NCBI GenBank assembly: GCA_014607495.2
Contig: CP053154.1
Location: forward strand, 7,998,001-8,062,000
DNA from: Carposina sasakii
Lineage: Eukaryota > Arthropoda > Insecta > Lepidoptera > Carposinidae
Length of the DNA stretch: 64,000 nt
Reading direction: 5' to 3'
The notes beneath the pieces were generated by a model. The model did not search any database, was not told where the DNA came from, and saw only the letters and a program-made list of their open reading frames with translations. Shown in pieces: positions 35,060 to 58,828 of this stretch; the first letter of the stretch is position 1, and the number at the start of each line of letters is the position of its first letter. A program made the position numbers and the translations under genes.

Positions 35060-36060
35060 AGGTTACAAGGTGCTTTGGGTCATTGCTATTTGGCTTTACC
35101 TACTAGGTTTTCAAAATTCAATTAAACCAACTTTCCGATTAATATTTGATCCGGATACATACTTCAAAAATTATTATTTATAACATTCAAGACTCCTTAG
35201 GGCCCAAGGCTTGGCTTTGATATATGTACTTAGATCGTATTTTAAGCTGTCACTACCACAAAATGTTCACATACAAGGAGTCAGTCGATCTCACGTGCAT
35301 GACGATATTATTGTGAATTTAAACACGTTTATTGTTACGAGTACGGCACTTTTTTCGCCGCCCACCTGGACGTAGAATAGAGATCCCAAAATCGGATGAA
35401 AAAAGATGATATTGTTGATTTTTTCAATGATGATCACAGAAAATCTTATATATGTAATAGATTAAATTGTCTATTGATCTCAAATTATTTATGTAAAATA
35501 TTACAGTAGAATAGATTTTACGTTATTTATTAAATGTAGTTTTGTTAGAATTATAAAGTACCTACCTAGTTCCAAATAATTAATTACGATCAACATGATC
35601 GCAGAGTATCTGCAGAATTGATCTCCGATGATTCCAAAAATGCATTTTTATAAGACTGAACACTCAGTACATACTCCTTCCAGTCACAGTTATTTGTCAA
35701 TTGCATTTATTGAGAAACATAATAAAATGGATATTTGCTAAATAGTTTTGGTGTGTTAATTTTCTTGACATAGATGAACTTGTGAATATAGTCATAATAC
35801 GATATGTAATATTTATGATATTTTTATGGTTTGTGTGTCGTTGTAAATTTATTTATAAGATCTCAATTTGTAATTTTGAAATGTGTTTATAGACCGGTGT
35901 TTAGTTTTTACTTTAATTCGAATGGAGCTGTTGGTAATTGTAATATTTATTTAGGTCGATGTTAAGTTTTAGTAAATTCTAGTCACATGTTTTACACATT
36001 CCTGTTTTCGACCAAACTTTATGTTTAGGCTTTATAAATATAATTGTACGTAGGTACTTA
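35060..36060 (+). other. Cyclin D 3' UTR and downstream sequence
   Basis: AT-rich; the best poly(A) signal is AATAAA at 35721-35726, giving a 3' UTR of about 680 bp. Nothing else seen. Confidence 0.5.
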
Positions 36061-37260
36061 GTTGTAGCGGGATAATGCTTATATCGGGTTCCCTGTTCCA
36101 TGTCGAGGTTGTTGAAGTTTGCCTTATTAAGAGGGAATTTGGTGTAGGTAAGTATAAAAATGTATTTAACTGTTAATTAGTAAAGTGCATTGTAGTATTG
36201 TAGGGAGAGAAGCTTGGCTATCGTAAATATTGTGTAACTTATACGGAATACTCGGTAATTAAACTAATTAGAGGAATTAATGACCGAGTTTGGAGTTCTC
36301 CCGTGTCTATTGGAATGAGTCGTGACGTACATTTACATCATGTTAGTGTGAGCTTTTTACTGGAGCTTTTGTCTGTGTCTATAAGACATGGAAGCAGTTT
36401 TTACTCGTATAAATATTTGTTGCTTTTTTTTTCAATATTGAAAGCAGAAATTCTTATTCCAACCATTTTCACAATACAACAATATTATTGTAGCTATACT
36501 ACAAATTATCTAGATTTTATCAATTTTAATAACGTTGGACCGTAGTACTACTTATACCAAACTTTAACTACGGACATTAATTTGAATTATCACTTTAATT
36601 ATATCCTAATACATTTTTACTGCATTTCACCGATGTACCGAATAAACATAGGAAATAAGAAATATTACTTCAATTCACGATTAAGTAACCTCAGGAATAA
36701 GTATTTTGTTGTCTTTCTCTTATCATTTCCTAACAATAATTTATACCAGTAACATATTGATATGTAAGTAGTTAATTTTGTGTCCAGATAATATTTACAC
36801 TGATTTCTGATCTCAAGCCAGACAGTACGTCCACGTCCACTACAAACAGGTTGATTGTAAAATGTTGTAGGTACCTTCTTAATTAAGATAGTTGTATGAC
36901 TATGGCACAAATTGTACCTACCTACTTTGGTGTAAGTATTTTGTATTGTTTAGTTGATAAATAGATTTTTGTATTAGATTTTTTTTTGTAAAATATACCT
37001 TATTGAAAATATAATAAAAATCTTAAAACAGCATATACATCTGTTTTAGTATATAGGTATTTAACCTTTTACATGGGGTACCTACCAGCCATCCTACAAA
37101 TAGTTATACAAACTTTTGTTTAGCCCCCCAAGCGATAAAGCCCCAGCCGTATCTGGGGTGCACTGATCGCGTAGCTTTCAGCGCACGCCCCGTAGCCCGG
37201 TGAAGATGACAAAGCCATTCAGGCTATCATCAGTTTATCAAATTAAAATTATAATCCAGT

Positions 37261-37470
37261 ACTGCGGCGATAGCCCGATGGTTAAGACGTGTGCCTTATA
37301 GTCGGAAGACATAGGTTCGATGATCGATCCCAGTCATGGGCCTGTACCACTCAATTTATTTCATGTAACTACGAATTTTAATATACTAAAACTGTCACTT
37401 AGCTATACCCGAAGAGGGTTGGCCTCCGACAGGCAGTCGGCCGTAAAACAAACGCCAACTTTGGCAATAT
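37261..37470 (+). mobile_element. tRNA-derived SINE (second family)
   Basis: Head 'ggcgatagcccgatggttaa' (A-box-like), then a B-box region that looks duplicated ('gttcgatgatcgatccca'). The body follows: 'gggcctgtaccactcaattt', 'atttcatgtaac', 'aaactgtcacttagc' and 'cagtcggccgtaaaac'. A 5'-truncated copy of the same family is at 44437-44745. Confidence 0.65.
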
Positions 37471-38231
37471 GAGTTTTGAAAGACCATATTGCGCCAAAAC
37501 CGCAAATAATGAGGACAGGAAAATTATGGTATCTAGAACTGCAGGATCGCGAATGAGATCCTACTGCCATCAGTGCCTGATTAAACCTGCGCGGGGCCTG
37601 TAGCCAATTATTTTGTTTGGGGCCCTTGGTTTGCTTTAGGTTTTTATGTTTAGGGATATCAAACTAAACAAAACTGTTACAAATATACTTTTCTGGATTT
37701 ATTATAGGCAAATTGCTAGCGACCACTTATTGCATGAGACTTATTTAGACATTAGGTACCAAGAATTTCTGAAGTTTACGAGCCCCATAATTGAAAACTG
37801 AAAGACTGTTTAGATATATAGGTAATATAGACGTGATAATTTTTAAAACCACGTAACTCACGTAAGTTGCCTATTACTTCTTGAAAATTCAAGCTCTACC
37901 GAATATATAATATAATATATAGAATATAATAGAATAGAGAATTTGTAAAACTAGTGATGATTACAATCGGGTAGATATTACCAAGAATTTTTGGAGTGTA
38001 CGAAATCCATAATTGGAAACTGAAAGCCTGCTTAGTTACATAATAATAATAGATGCGCGAGCATAGCGAGCGAAAAAATTTTCTCGAATTTACCACGTAA
38101 CTCATTTGACCATTGCTAAAACATGAGATAGGTGGAAGTCAAGCATAGCTTAAGCGTTTTGCGTTTTAGGCATGTGTAAGATATTTTACGCTCCTATATA
38201 AATTGATATTTTTTAAATAACGTTCAGACAA

Positions 38232-38285
38232 GCGTTGGAGCGCGGGGCCCCCCAATGCGCGGGGCCCCCCAATGCGCGGGCCCGT
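38232..38285. repeat. GC-rich 17-bp tandem (about 3 units)
   Basis: Unit GCGCGGGGCCCCCCAAT repeated head to tail in otherwise AT-rich DNA; the last unit is diverged ('gcgcgggcccg'). Confidence 0.7.
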
Positions 38286-38979
38286 AGCATTTGCTACTCT
38301 TGCTACGTGGCTAATCCAGCACTGACTGCCACATTTAGCATAGCGGGGTCAGATGTAAAATGATTAGTGGCAAGTTGCTAGTCTAGCTCATCGCCTGAGT
38401 CCTTAGTCGGGGACTCATACTTCATGCAGCTGATGAAGCCGCACATCAGCACGTGTTAGGTTACCTTTATTACCATAAATCCTGCACTATTATAATTTTT
38501 AGGATTTTAAATCTCTTGCCATTGAATAACATACCAATAAATTTTATTTGCTTACGGTCATAACTCTAATACAACATATGTATCATTGGTTGTTTGAATA
38601 TCAACTTAATTTATATACAGAATGTAGGTGACAGCTAGGCAAATACCGAAATGCTGAACAAGTACCATTATGATGAGTTATAAGAAAAAAATAAACACGA
38701 GATTTTAAGTATCCCTTTTGGTTTAATAGCTATTGTACTTAGATTATTGATAGGTCTTCGCTCCGCTCTGACTAGATAGAGTACTATCAATAAACCATAG
38801 CTCCGTGAATGCGGCAATTTTATCATCATTGATGACATGACTCACATGACAATCATCAATGATAATTTGCTAGGATGCTAGTATGCGTGAAGAATTGTGT
38901 TGCCAACTGCTTAACTGCTACCCGAATAAAGGAAAAGCAACTAAAATTTTGCAATAAATTAAAATTGATTACGATATTA

Positions 38980-39120
38980 AGAGAATTAGGTGGTGTGAAA
39001 GAAGACGTACTCGTAGTGACAAGAATAGAGAAAGGTACGCTTCGATGGTTTGGTCATTTGGAGAAGATGGATGGAAGGCAATTAACGAAAGAGTCTGACA
39101 GTAGTAATCTTGGCATATTG
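38980..39120 (+). pseudogene. LINE reverse-transcriptase C-terminal relic
   Basis: In the open frame 38875-39225, residues TRIEKGTLRWFGHLEKMDGR and QLTKE match the often-seen end of RTE-like LINE ORF2 proteins ('R..KG.LRWFGHV.RM...RL.K'). There is no upstream reverse transcriptase, so this is only a fragment. Confidence 0.6.
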
Positions 39121-40347
39121 TTGACAACTAGACTGTGGAGGTCTGACGTGTACAGCAGAGTATTTGTTGCTGAATTTATGATTAAGCCGAGTACTTTTAC
39201 AGAGCGGAGCGAATCGTTATTCTAAGCTATTGTAGAATTGTGCTCAATTAATTTCATTTAATCAATATAGTTACGGTTTTGTATGAGTATTTTATTATTG
39301 GTAGGTAGGTAGGTACTTAAGTTATAATTTTGAAATATTTTACACTTTAACATTGGTGATGCCACCTAGTGTGTTCACTGGAAACTAAAAGGGCTTTATG
39401 CCGTGAAGCAACGTGCGTGGTTGGTAAAGGCGGGTTCAAAGTCCCGTGTTCCCAACTTGCGTGTGTAGGGATAAAAAAGCTCGACTGGATAAAGCTTTCC
39501 GGCAGATGGCGTTATTTCATCATATCCAATGTTGTTACCTTCATATAGCGATAGATGGCAGGCGCATGTTACATATAATTTTATTTTTTTGGTTCCTATG
39601 GGTTGGTTGGTTTATTTTTCAAAAATTTTAAAACCATTTTACGTGCCTAGGTACCCTTAAACAACCACTCCATGCGCTTCACATTTTCTACCTTCGATGA
39701 AACGACCGTTAAATTATAATTCTAAAATAATGTTCTCATTTTAGCGTAAGTTAGAATTCAGTTAAGTTTTACCTAAAGTTCACAACTAAAATAGAATAGA
39801 ACCCAGTCATTAACAGATTTAGAGTAAGATCGTCAATTTTATCTGGCATTGCATGCTGAGGCGGACCTGCACCTGAGCCTTGATTGATGACGCCCCCTGA
39901 CGCCGCATGATTGCGCGCCGCCATTAGCGTCCGTCACCAAACTTCTCACCAACTAATCTGTTAAAGTGAACTGCTAATTAATCATGCTATTTTTAACAAT
40001 TGGATTATTAAAGGCAACTGCTTAACATAACAGGTAGCTGCTTAACAGGTTCAAAGAATAACATGATCAGAGTCTGAGAAATGTAGCCTTCAAAAACAAG
40101 CTTTCTATCGCAGGAATTTTGATTCAGTATTATTTATTTTAGTAGGTAGGTGTTGGAATAAACCGTTACCTACATATTACTATTGGATCCAGAAGAGATA
40201 GCAGGGTTATTACCAAAAATGCTGAGCTTTTTCTTAGCCTTAATGGAAGAGTCGCTAAAAAAGCTCTTAACATTTATGGGAATACGTACTTACGTAAGTG
40301 GGTAACAAAAATAGGTATCCAAACAAGGTAATATTTTATTTAGATTC

Positions 40348-40606
40348 TACAGGGTGTAACAAAAGGGGTATGTTAAGCGAAAAGCTATGTAAATAGCCCA
40401 TTAAAAGGACCCTACTCACAAAATTTCAGACTCGAAATCACATGTTTATTTATCCAGATAGTATGGAGAGTTCCGAAATAACTCAGGAACATTCATACAA
40501 TCTTGAAAACATTTGATTTCGAGTCTCAAATTTTGGAAATAGGTTCTATATAGTGGGCTATTTACATAGCTTTTCGCTTAACATACCCTTTCTGTTACAT
40601 CCTGTA
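40348..40606. mobile_element. Long-arm palindromic MITE (TACAGGGTGTAAC family), copy 1
   Basis: Begins TACAGGGTGTAACAAAAGGG and ends, in reverse, TACAGGATGTAACAGAAAGG. Both arms continue 'tatgttaagcgaaaagctat' and 'gtaaatagccca' inward, then 'cgaaatca..tgtttat'-type blocks, giving arms of over 100 bp. Second copy at 55316-55579. Confidence 0.8.
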
Positions 40607-42760
40607 GAAGGGTTTGCAATTTTTGCACTAGTGATCAAATTGCGTAAGTTTTTGAGCTAAATTAAAACACATAAACACGTATCCTACATAAACGGATCCA
40701 AGCATATCCAAGTAAACAAGCGACCGCGTTTATTTGAGCTGTCGCTATAGTTAGCGTTAGATCATCGAAGGGGAAGATTGGGCGTGCGTTTCACCGAATA
40801 GTTCCTTAGGCCAGCGGCGCTAGTTGCTCAATGTGTGACTATGTAATGGGTGGTTTGCATATAAAAAACGTTAGTTCCAAAACCGTCCACGGGAACTATT
40901 CTATGAAACGTACTCCAGTGTGCCCTGGCCCGGCTGCCGGTTGTCAAAGTGGCCGCCGGGTGTTTGGACAACTAATGAGCGGGTCCCCGGAGACGCCGTG
41001 TTTGCCTTCGACGCCCCGAGCTCGGAGCGCCTGCCTTTTTCCTCCGAACCTGCGGAGAGATGAATATTTAGAATGGTCTCTACAAACTCGTGTAGCCTAA
41101 CAGCTGTATACCCGCAGAACAGGTAATATAGGCTTATATTGCCTGTTCTGTGTGTATACCCATGATGCTAAATTAGACTCGGTATAAAAATGTTAACTAA
41201 CTAACTACATCGTTTTCCTGGCTATAAACATTCCTAGGTGGTTTACCTACTTATGTCCATAATATCTTGAAAAATTATAAGTTTGTAATAAAATGCATTC
41301 CTATAATAGAGTGCGCACCGATTTATGTTTTACACTTGACCGATTTTAAAATAGCTTGGGAGAGAACAAAGTCGCAGGTGCTCGCTAGTCTAAAATAAGA
41401 GTAGATGTAACGTGTGCATAATTGTTATGTCTTTTGAGAAAACTTTATTGACTTAAACATATTTGCTGATTGACATGCCTTCGAATCTGACGGTAGCAAT
41501 ACATTTTGTGTGCTTTGCTTTTATTATATGATAGGCGGATATATTTACTCTAATTAATTTTACGAGCAGTTTTGACTATTGAGTTCGAAAGTTTACAAAT
41601 ATAAACTATCTATTGTAATCTTCATAAAATAAACCACATATATATATATAGCGGACTTATTTCTAGATGTTTTATCTCGATGTCCTCTTGGTTTTGGCCA
41701 CAAACGCAAGGTTCCCCCGGAGCTTGCTCGCTGTTGACTCGCACTTTGTGACCTATCGGACTTTCAGGAGTTGGTAGACTACCATAAACCCTGATATTAT
41801 GAGGTGAAGGCCAATGCGTATTTCACAAAAGTGGAATTTTTCATTAGTAGGAATTAGTTTGTCTGAATATTCATAAAAGTGAATGAATCGCTCAATATCC
41901 AATCTAAATATGTGATTGCATAATTGAACTTTTTCGAAAAACATCTTTCCGAGAAAGACAACACCATATTTTTTCTTCAGCTAGGTATATTGGCCCTAAG
42001 GCTCAATTGTTTGATCAGTAGTTAAGTTTACTATTAGTTCAAAAACGTCAAAATTACTATAGCTTGACAAAGGTATTTAACTTATAGCAAGCTTAACTAC
42101 TGATCAAACAATTTAACCTAAGACGAATAAAAATCCGCCGTCCCATTTTACGGTGTGTCTAGCAAGACCAAAGATCTATGGGGTGCCTTGAATCAGAACT
42201 ATATAGTTCTAAATATGTCTATTTAGAAAGTTTTGCTATACGCCTATATGCTTTAAGATCTAAACTATACTCGTATTACCTACATCACGACACAAGACTT
42301 TAGGGATTAGTGTGGGATTCGGTTCATGTGGTGTGAAGCGTGTCAATTTCTACCAAAGGTCTGGATTCACATTTATAAGCAAATAATGATGGTGACCTAA
42401 AAATAACTGCTACCGTGTAACAAACCCTTCAGCTATACTCAAAGCGCACAATCCTCGTATATTCTTAATTAAAAACACTAGCACACTGCAGCGGCATGTG
42501 GCGGGCGCAAATCGAGTTAGGCGACACACGCGCACGCCATAACCCGTCATTATCAGATTAGATGCGATGTGAGCACACCTTAATGTTTATTTTCAATCCG
42601 TTGCCAAGGTCGGAGTGATTGATCATTAGTGTCAATAATTAAGCTTTTTGATATATAATTAAAAAGAGTTTTCTAGGTTTTTTTATTAGGTCAACATGTT
42701 TTCAATACCTTCGCCGAGACATGAGGCAGTAACTGCGCGTGTAGCTTCGAATTGTCTCAA
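40607..42760. other. Intergenic, with a GC-rich block
   Basis: A GC-rich block at about 40740-41090 encloses an 89-codon plus frame (40831-41100) that I do not recognise. Further on: a (TA)n run at about 41637-41650 and a palindromic MITE at 42000-42120. No supported gene. Confidence 0.5.
42000..42120. mobile_element. Palindromic MITE (TTTGATCAGTAGTTAAG arms)
   Basis: The left arm CAATTGTTTGATCAGTAGTT extends 'aag'. The right arm CTTAACTACTGATCAAACAA extends 'ttt'. Arms of about 24 bp, with the centre also partly self-complementary. Confidence 0.7.
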
Positions 42761-42764
42761 TTCG

Positions 42765-43030
42765 TTACTTCGTCTTCAGCCTATTGCAGCCCACTGCTGG
42801 ACGTAGGCCTCCCCCAGGGCAACCCACAAGGCTATTGCCACAGGGAGGTTTTGCCCATAGTCACCACGCTCTGGGCAGGCGGGATGGTGACCGCAGTGTG
42901 ATTTTCGGACTATGTTGTCAGCACGCGAGGCGCTGCTGCCCGCCTCCCGGAAACCCTTAATCGCCTCGTATGATACCCACGGGCTGGCATGTGGTGGTAC
43001 AAACTCTTATCTGCCGGCACCACGCAGCTA
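42765..43030 (+). repeat. Dispersed repeat ('ctattgcagcccactgctgg' family)
   Basis: Longest copy: 'ctattgcagcccactgctgg', 'catagtcaccacgctctggg', 'cccttaatcgcctcgtatga' and 'gccggcaccacgcagct'. Inverted relative to the copy at 11440-11705. Confidence 0.7.
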
Positions 43031-43130
43031 ATTCGTTAATTAGACAGTGGAAAGTAAAACGCTAAAGCGCGCCAAGTTAAATAGGCCAATCGACGCAGTC
43101 TTTTTATCTGTTGATTAGTCTATTCAACTC

Positions 43131-43711
43131 ATTTAAAAAAAGCCGACAAGTGCGAGTTGAACTCGCGTGAAGAGGGTTCCGTACGATGTTACCTATCATG
43201 TTTGTTGGTACGCACAATATTGAGTGATTTACCATGTTATTTTAATATCATGGACTTCTTATAGGTTTTCCTATAATCTATAAGGAGAAAACTAATTTCT
43301 GTATTTTTTTCAAAATTTTAGGTTCAGTAGTTTCGGAGATAAGGGGGGGGGGGAATGGTCAATTTTCGTCTATTTTCTTGAATAACTTGGAAACTATTTA
43401 TTTTAAAATTACAAAAAAATACATTTAAGATCTTCTCAACAAGACCTTTCATTTGATATGCCACACGATGCAGTTTTCAGATTTTTTTTTAATTTTCCCC
43501 TTCCCCCCCAAAAATGACCCCCCATATACAGATTTCATCTGCTCACGTCACACCTCTGTGTTTGGGTCACAGGAATTGATATGTGTACCAAATTTCAACT
43601 TAATCGGTCCAATAGATTCGGAGATAATTGACTGTAAGCGACGGACGGACAGACACACGAGTGATCCTATAAGGGTTCCGTTTTTGTATTCAGACGTACG
43701 GAACCCTAAAA
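43131..43711 (+). repeat. GGTTCCGTA-type lepidopteran repeat
   Basis: Begins 'aaaaaagccgacaagtgcga', has 'gagggttccgtacgatgtt', a poly-G run at about 43345-43354, 'cggacggacagacacacgag' and 'tcctataagggttccgtttt', and ends 'gtacggaaccctaaaaa'. Open frames on both strands here (43453-43981) lie inside it or in its flank. A relative in the other orientation is at 49826-50275. Confidence 0.72.
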
Positions 43712-44390
43712 ACTGGCGCTTTTGTCTTTTTGCCTTTCCATTGTTGTTTTTTTTTTGAAAAATTTGCACAAAGGAGCTTGAGGGATAAACCTCAGCCGAA
43801 GATCTCTAAAGACAACGCAGGTAGAGTCACCATTAAGTGTGAATATTTGATTACAAAGAAAAGTCACAGAAACTGCAAAACAAGCTGCCACAATTTGATA
43901 GCTGGCCGCTAAGTGTTCACATATCTCATAGGGCGTCTCGTGTTTTTCTCGCAGTCTCTCTGGACGGCAAATAAGCGCCATTTACGTGACGTCACTCAGT
44001 TTTGTTTAGTTCGTTTACCTTATCTTTTGTGTATTATGCTGAGTACTTGCATTTTCCAATGAATATTTACCCAAACATCAAGCTACATCGAGCGAGCTTA
44101 TTTAAAATTAAAACCTGCATAGAGAAGAGAACCTGTAAAGAGAAGTAGTAAAGATTTTGGACTGTTAAAAAAGCGAAACTCTGATCGGTGCTTTTCACTC
44201 TCTTGTAAAAATTACTTAATATCAGTCACTATAGCTAGTAGACTATAGTTACATATAGCTAACAGAGATTCACCCACCACTCATTCCCGCCACTGCAACT
44301 CCTGTAAGCCAGGATTAACAGAGGCGACCTGAAAAATGCAAAAAAAAGCATATAAAATCCCGGGGGACCTAACAAACGACTATAAACTAA

Positions 44391-44804
44391 GGGCAGCTTT
44401 TTCCAAACACCAGATAGCCTATCAGAAGAATAATGCGGGAGGCGTAAGTTCGATCCCAGTCACGGGCCTGTACCAATGAATTTATTTCATGTACAGATTT
44501 TAATGTTGTAAAATTGTCACTTAGCTCGTGCCTCGGAAAGCACGTAAAACCGTTAGTCCTGCGCCTTATCTCTCTCCGGTTGTGTCGGCTTTCCGTCCCA
44601 TCGGACTATGAGAGTGAGGGAATAGAGAATACATCTGTGTTTGCGCACACACTTGTGCACTATAATACCTCCTGCGTACCTGGCCAATCTCCGTAGAGAT
44701 TGGTCGTCTTGGCCGAAATACGGTCGGAGATCATCATCATCAAATAGAGACAGCATAAACTTTATTCTTCTGATAGGCTATCTGACGTTTGGAAAAATCG
44801 GCCC
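44391..44804. mobile_element. MITE interrupted by a SINE
   Basis: Outer arms GGGCAGCTTTTTCCAAACAC + 'cagatagcctatcagaagaa' and, in reverse, GGGCCGATTTTTCCAAACGT + 'cagatagcctatcagaagaa'. Between them, at about 44437-44745, sits a 5'-truncated copy of the SINE at 37261 ('gttcgatcccagtcacgggc', 'tgtcacttagc'), ending in a (CAT)n-like run. The frames at 44514-44862 are within this composite. Confidence 0.75.
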
Positions 44805-45394
44805 TAAAACTGATAGAAATAACACTATGAAGTTACGAGTATATGTCGAACTGTGTTACTAGAACATAAATATCGGTGAAACTAAGTACAATATTAATTA
44901 TTATAGGTATAAGTACTTCTATTCTAGTGCCGTGCATATAGAATACATATTTACGAGTTTTATTCATAAAACTTACGCACTTGTTGAAATTGTTCTAAAC
45001 TCTATCTATACAAAATGCAACTAAAATAAGCTGAACAATTAACATGAATAATAAATATGTAAGTGAACTTTGACTCGCGATCACCGCGCTCTCCCTTGGG
45101 GATCTACTACACAGTTATACGTAAATTATCGCGAGTGCGAGAATTACACGCGCCATTTTCTCACGGGTGCGGAATAGCACCCGTCCCTAGTGTATTTTGA
45201 CCCGCGGTGATGGTGACGTCCTTATGAAATTGAAATTATATTAGATAAAAATATTTGGGAAATATCTGGGTTCGAAATACTTACTTTGTTAGAATATCGA
45301 AAAAAGTAAACACTGATACGGTAAATATTCATATTAGTCTTCGAGTTATTAATGTTTATGTATATATGTATAACTCGAAAACTATTATGACGGC

Positions 45395-45605
45395 TGAGTT
45401 CCCGAGATGGGGTACTAAGAACTGCAGGATCATAAAAGAGACCTCACACACACGTTTAGCATAGCATATCAGATGTAAGTAAATGTTAAGTTAGCTTATC
45501 GCCTTAACCAATGCTCGAGTTCCTTAATTAGACGACTCTTACGACATGCACGGAGGAGATGCACCTGATGTTCTCTGGTGAAGCCCCGCATCAGCACAGG
45601 AATTG
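45395..45605. repeat. Dispersed repeat (same family as 10505-10815)
   Basis: Carries 'aactgcaggatcataaaaga', 'gcttatcgccttaacc', 'ctcgagttccttaatta', 'cttacgacatgcac' and 'gcatcagcacaggaattg', in the same order as in BBS7 intron 1 and at 38310-38465. Confidence 0.6.
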
Positions 45606-45964
45606 TTTCTATAAGTATTTATCAACGATACAAAATTAGTGTACTATCTATGAATATAATATAAAGTGTGTAAATGAATGAAGGAATGAATATACCCATA
45701 ACTATTTCAGATAGGTATTTTGATTGACTGTATTAGTATTCTTACTTAATTTATTACTAAATTTGCAACTAAATAGTTATAAAATATAAATATTTTGTTA
45801 CATTACTTGAATCATATAAGCTAAGCCATTAATTTCTTTGTTTCTTCAAAAGACGAGAATTCTGTGGATATAGGTCACACAGGTAGTGAAGAGATGTACC
45901 CACTATAAAAAATTAAGTACTCAGAAAATTCTTGTTAAATCAATTATTTTCATTATTTCTGGTA

Positions 45965-46240
45965 ATTTATTAATCAATGGGGATAATGGCAGTATTTTTT
46001 ATTTGTAATTAGATATGTCGGAAATCACACAATGAATGACATTCGCGAAAGAAAAACTTCGCTAGCGTGAAAACTTTCTGGGATATGACAATTTTAAAAT
46101 CGCAATGTTTTATTAAAAATGTCCATATAAACGGCTACTCTATTATGACGTCACGTTTGAGTAACCTGGAATTTTTATTCGACAGCTATGTTGTGCTATA
46201 AAATATGCAGGTTTAACACACAGTTCACATTTAAAAAATG
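45965..46240 (-). repeat. 'agtagccgtttatatgg' repeat, copy upstream of the PHOX2 gene
   Basis: In reverse it reads 'acaagtccattttttaaatg', 'gtgacgtca', 'agtagccgtttatatgg', 'cacgctagcgaagttt' and 'ttatccccattgatta'. A copy in the opposite orientation is at 49245-49590, inside PHOX2 intron 1; a fragment is at 4765-4875. Confidence 0.65.
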
Positions 46241-46739
46241 GACTTGTCTATCCAACAATGTTATTATGTACAATTGTAATTACTAATTTAATCATATTTA
46301 TATGTATATTTAAATACATATGCATAACAAAATCATAACTAAGTTTGGTAATTAACTCTGCTAAAGTAACATTTAAACTTAAAGTCAATTAGGTATAGTC
46401 ATCACCAAATCAGGTGGTTTTATTTGCTGAATACGAGTACTTACATAAACAAATTTTTAAAACATGGATTTTACTGAATCCTTGTGACAAGCGAATTCAG
46501 TTTTAAAAGGAAGTAATGTAAGTGATGTATAATTAAATGAAACTTAACGTTTAATTAGTAAGTTAAAACATAATTTTTTATTTTAATTAGTCCTTTATAC
46601 TTATAAATCTAAACATAAAACACCTAATACCTACATTCAAAGTTAATTCAAATAAAAAACCTCCAGCCATTCATTAAGTAGGTACCTGGATCGTTAATTA
46701 CAACTTTTTTATTTTCCTCAATGACAAAGGAACTGTCGG

Positions 46740-46968
46740 CGAAAAGAAAAGTAGACAAGTGTCGTGACACGCACCCCCGGGGCGCGGGGCGAGCCAGCGA
46801 CCAATGAGGGGTCGGGGGCTGCGGCCATTGGCCTGCCTCCGGGGTGCGGCCCCGCCCCGCGCCAGGCGAGTCCTTATTGAATTAGGCTTATCATTCGATT
46901 TCGAGTGGAGCACCGGCGCGGTTGTACCGCTATTGAATTGGTTGATTGGATTATGTCGGCGTGAGGAC
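46740..46968 (+). promoter_or_regulatory. CpG-rich promoter region of the PHOX2/PHDP gene
   Basis: A GC-rich island begins at about 46765. It has a CCAAT box at 46801-46805, an inverted one (ATTGG) at 46827-46831 and a GC box (CCCGCCCC) at about 46851-46858. Downstream, TTGATTGGATTA at about 46941-46953 resembles homeodomain sites and could allow autoregulation. Motif matches are by eye. Confidence 0.5.
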
Positions 46969-57947
<10,979 letters not shown>

Positions 57948-58679
57948 TAATTGCTGAAGATATTGTAAGGTACCATTTGTTAGTGTTGTGAAGATTATAT
58001 GTATTGTGTGATATAATGATATGCTTGTACACCACATTGATTTCCGATTAACTCTGGCACTAAGTGCGAAGTTTTAAATTTTTCGTTAAGATATGAATTT
58101 TTTTATTGATGGCTAGTACGAATTCTATGGGGCATGGCACCTTTCCATTCAGGTGCATTCAGGTCTGTTTCATGTTTTTGTCTGTGAGTGAGACCTAAAA
58201 ATAATTCTACCTAATTTGCTTTGAATAATTACAGTCAATTTCAACAAAAGTAAATATAGACACAGTCAATTAATCATCAATAGACACAGCTACCTAACAA
58301 AAAAATTATAAGAAAAGCGTTTGAATTGTTTCAAAATAATTATTTTCACAAAAAATGCGGTTTGTAAAAGACCAATTCCCACCCTCTTAGATAACATCCA
58401 ACAGATGTATTTAATAAATAAACACGACAAAACAAAACGTACACAGAAATGATTTAAGGGAATTACTCGAGTGGGGCAGTGTTGGAGAAAAAAAAGCGTT
58501 GGTATCCCGCGGCGGCGTCCGTCACTTTTCCGCCGTCCAATTAATGTCCAGTAATTCGGCAGTGTCTGACTTCTGTGGTAAAAAAACCTTTACGTCTAGT
58601 TCATTATTTTTTTACTTTAAAAAACCCCTCAGGCAAACAACATTCATTCCCATACAGCCAAAACTCATTTTTAATTCCC

Positions 58680-58828
58680 ACATACATATAAACCTTCCTC
58701 TTGAATCACTGTATCTATTTTAAAAAACCGCATCAAAATCCGTCGCGTAATTTAAAAGATCTATATAGGGACAGACAGACAGCGGGAATCAACTTTGTTT
58801 TTTACTATGTTATGAAGCTTATTCTATT
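58680..58828 (+). repeat. Dispersed repeat (same family as 3465-3665)
   Basis: Shares 'acatataaaccttcctcttg', 'aaccgcatcaaaatccgtcg' and 'agggacagacagacagcggg' with the copy at 3465. The last 30 bp recur at 62030-62059. Confidence 0.6.

Larger units (their letters stand above)
36061..40340. other. Gene-poor intergenic region
   Basis: Contains a SINE (37261-37470), repeat fragments at about 37525-37600 and 38310-38465, a short GC-rich tandem (38232-38285) and a LINE relic (about 38980-39120). The open frames at 36303-36545 and 36665-36910 are AT-rich and unrecognised. No gene found. Confidence 0.55.

Noticed and set aside
34735..35106. Open frames on both strands over the last cyclin D exon
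   Set aside because: Shadows of a GC-rich, real coding exon; only the frame ending at 35059 continues the cyclin fold and the TPTDVQDV end.
43453..43981. Overlapping frames of 60-101 codons on both strands
   Set aside because: Inside or next to a GGTTCCGTA-type repeat; translations of repeat sequence.
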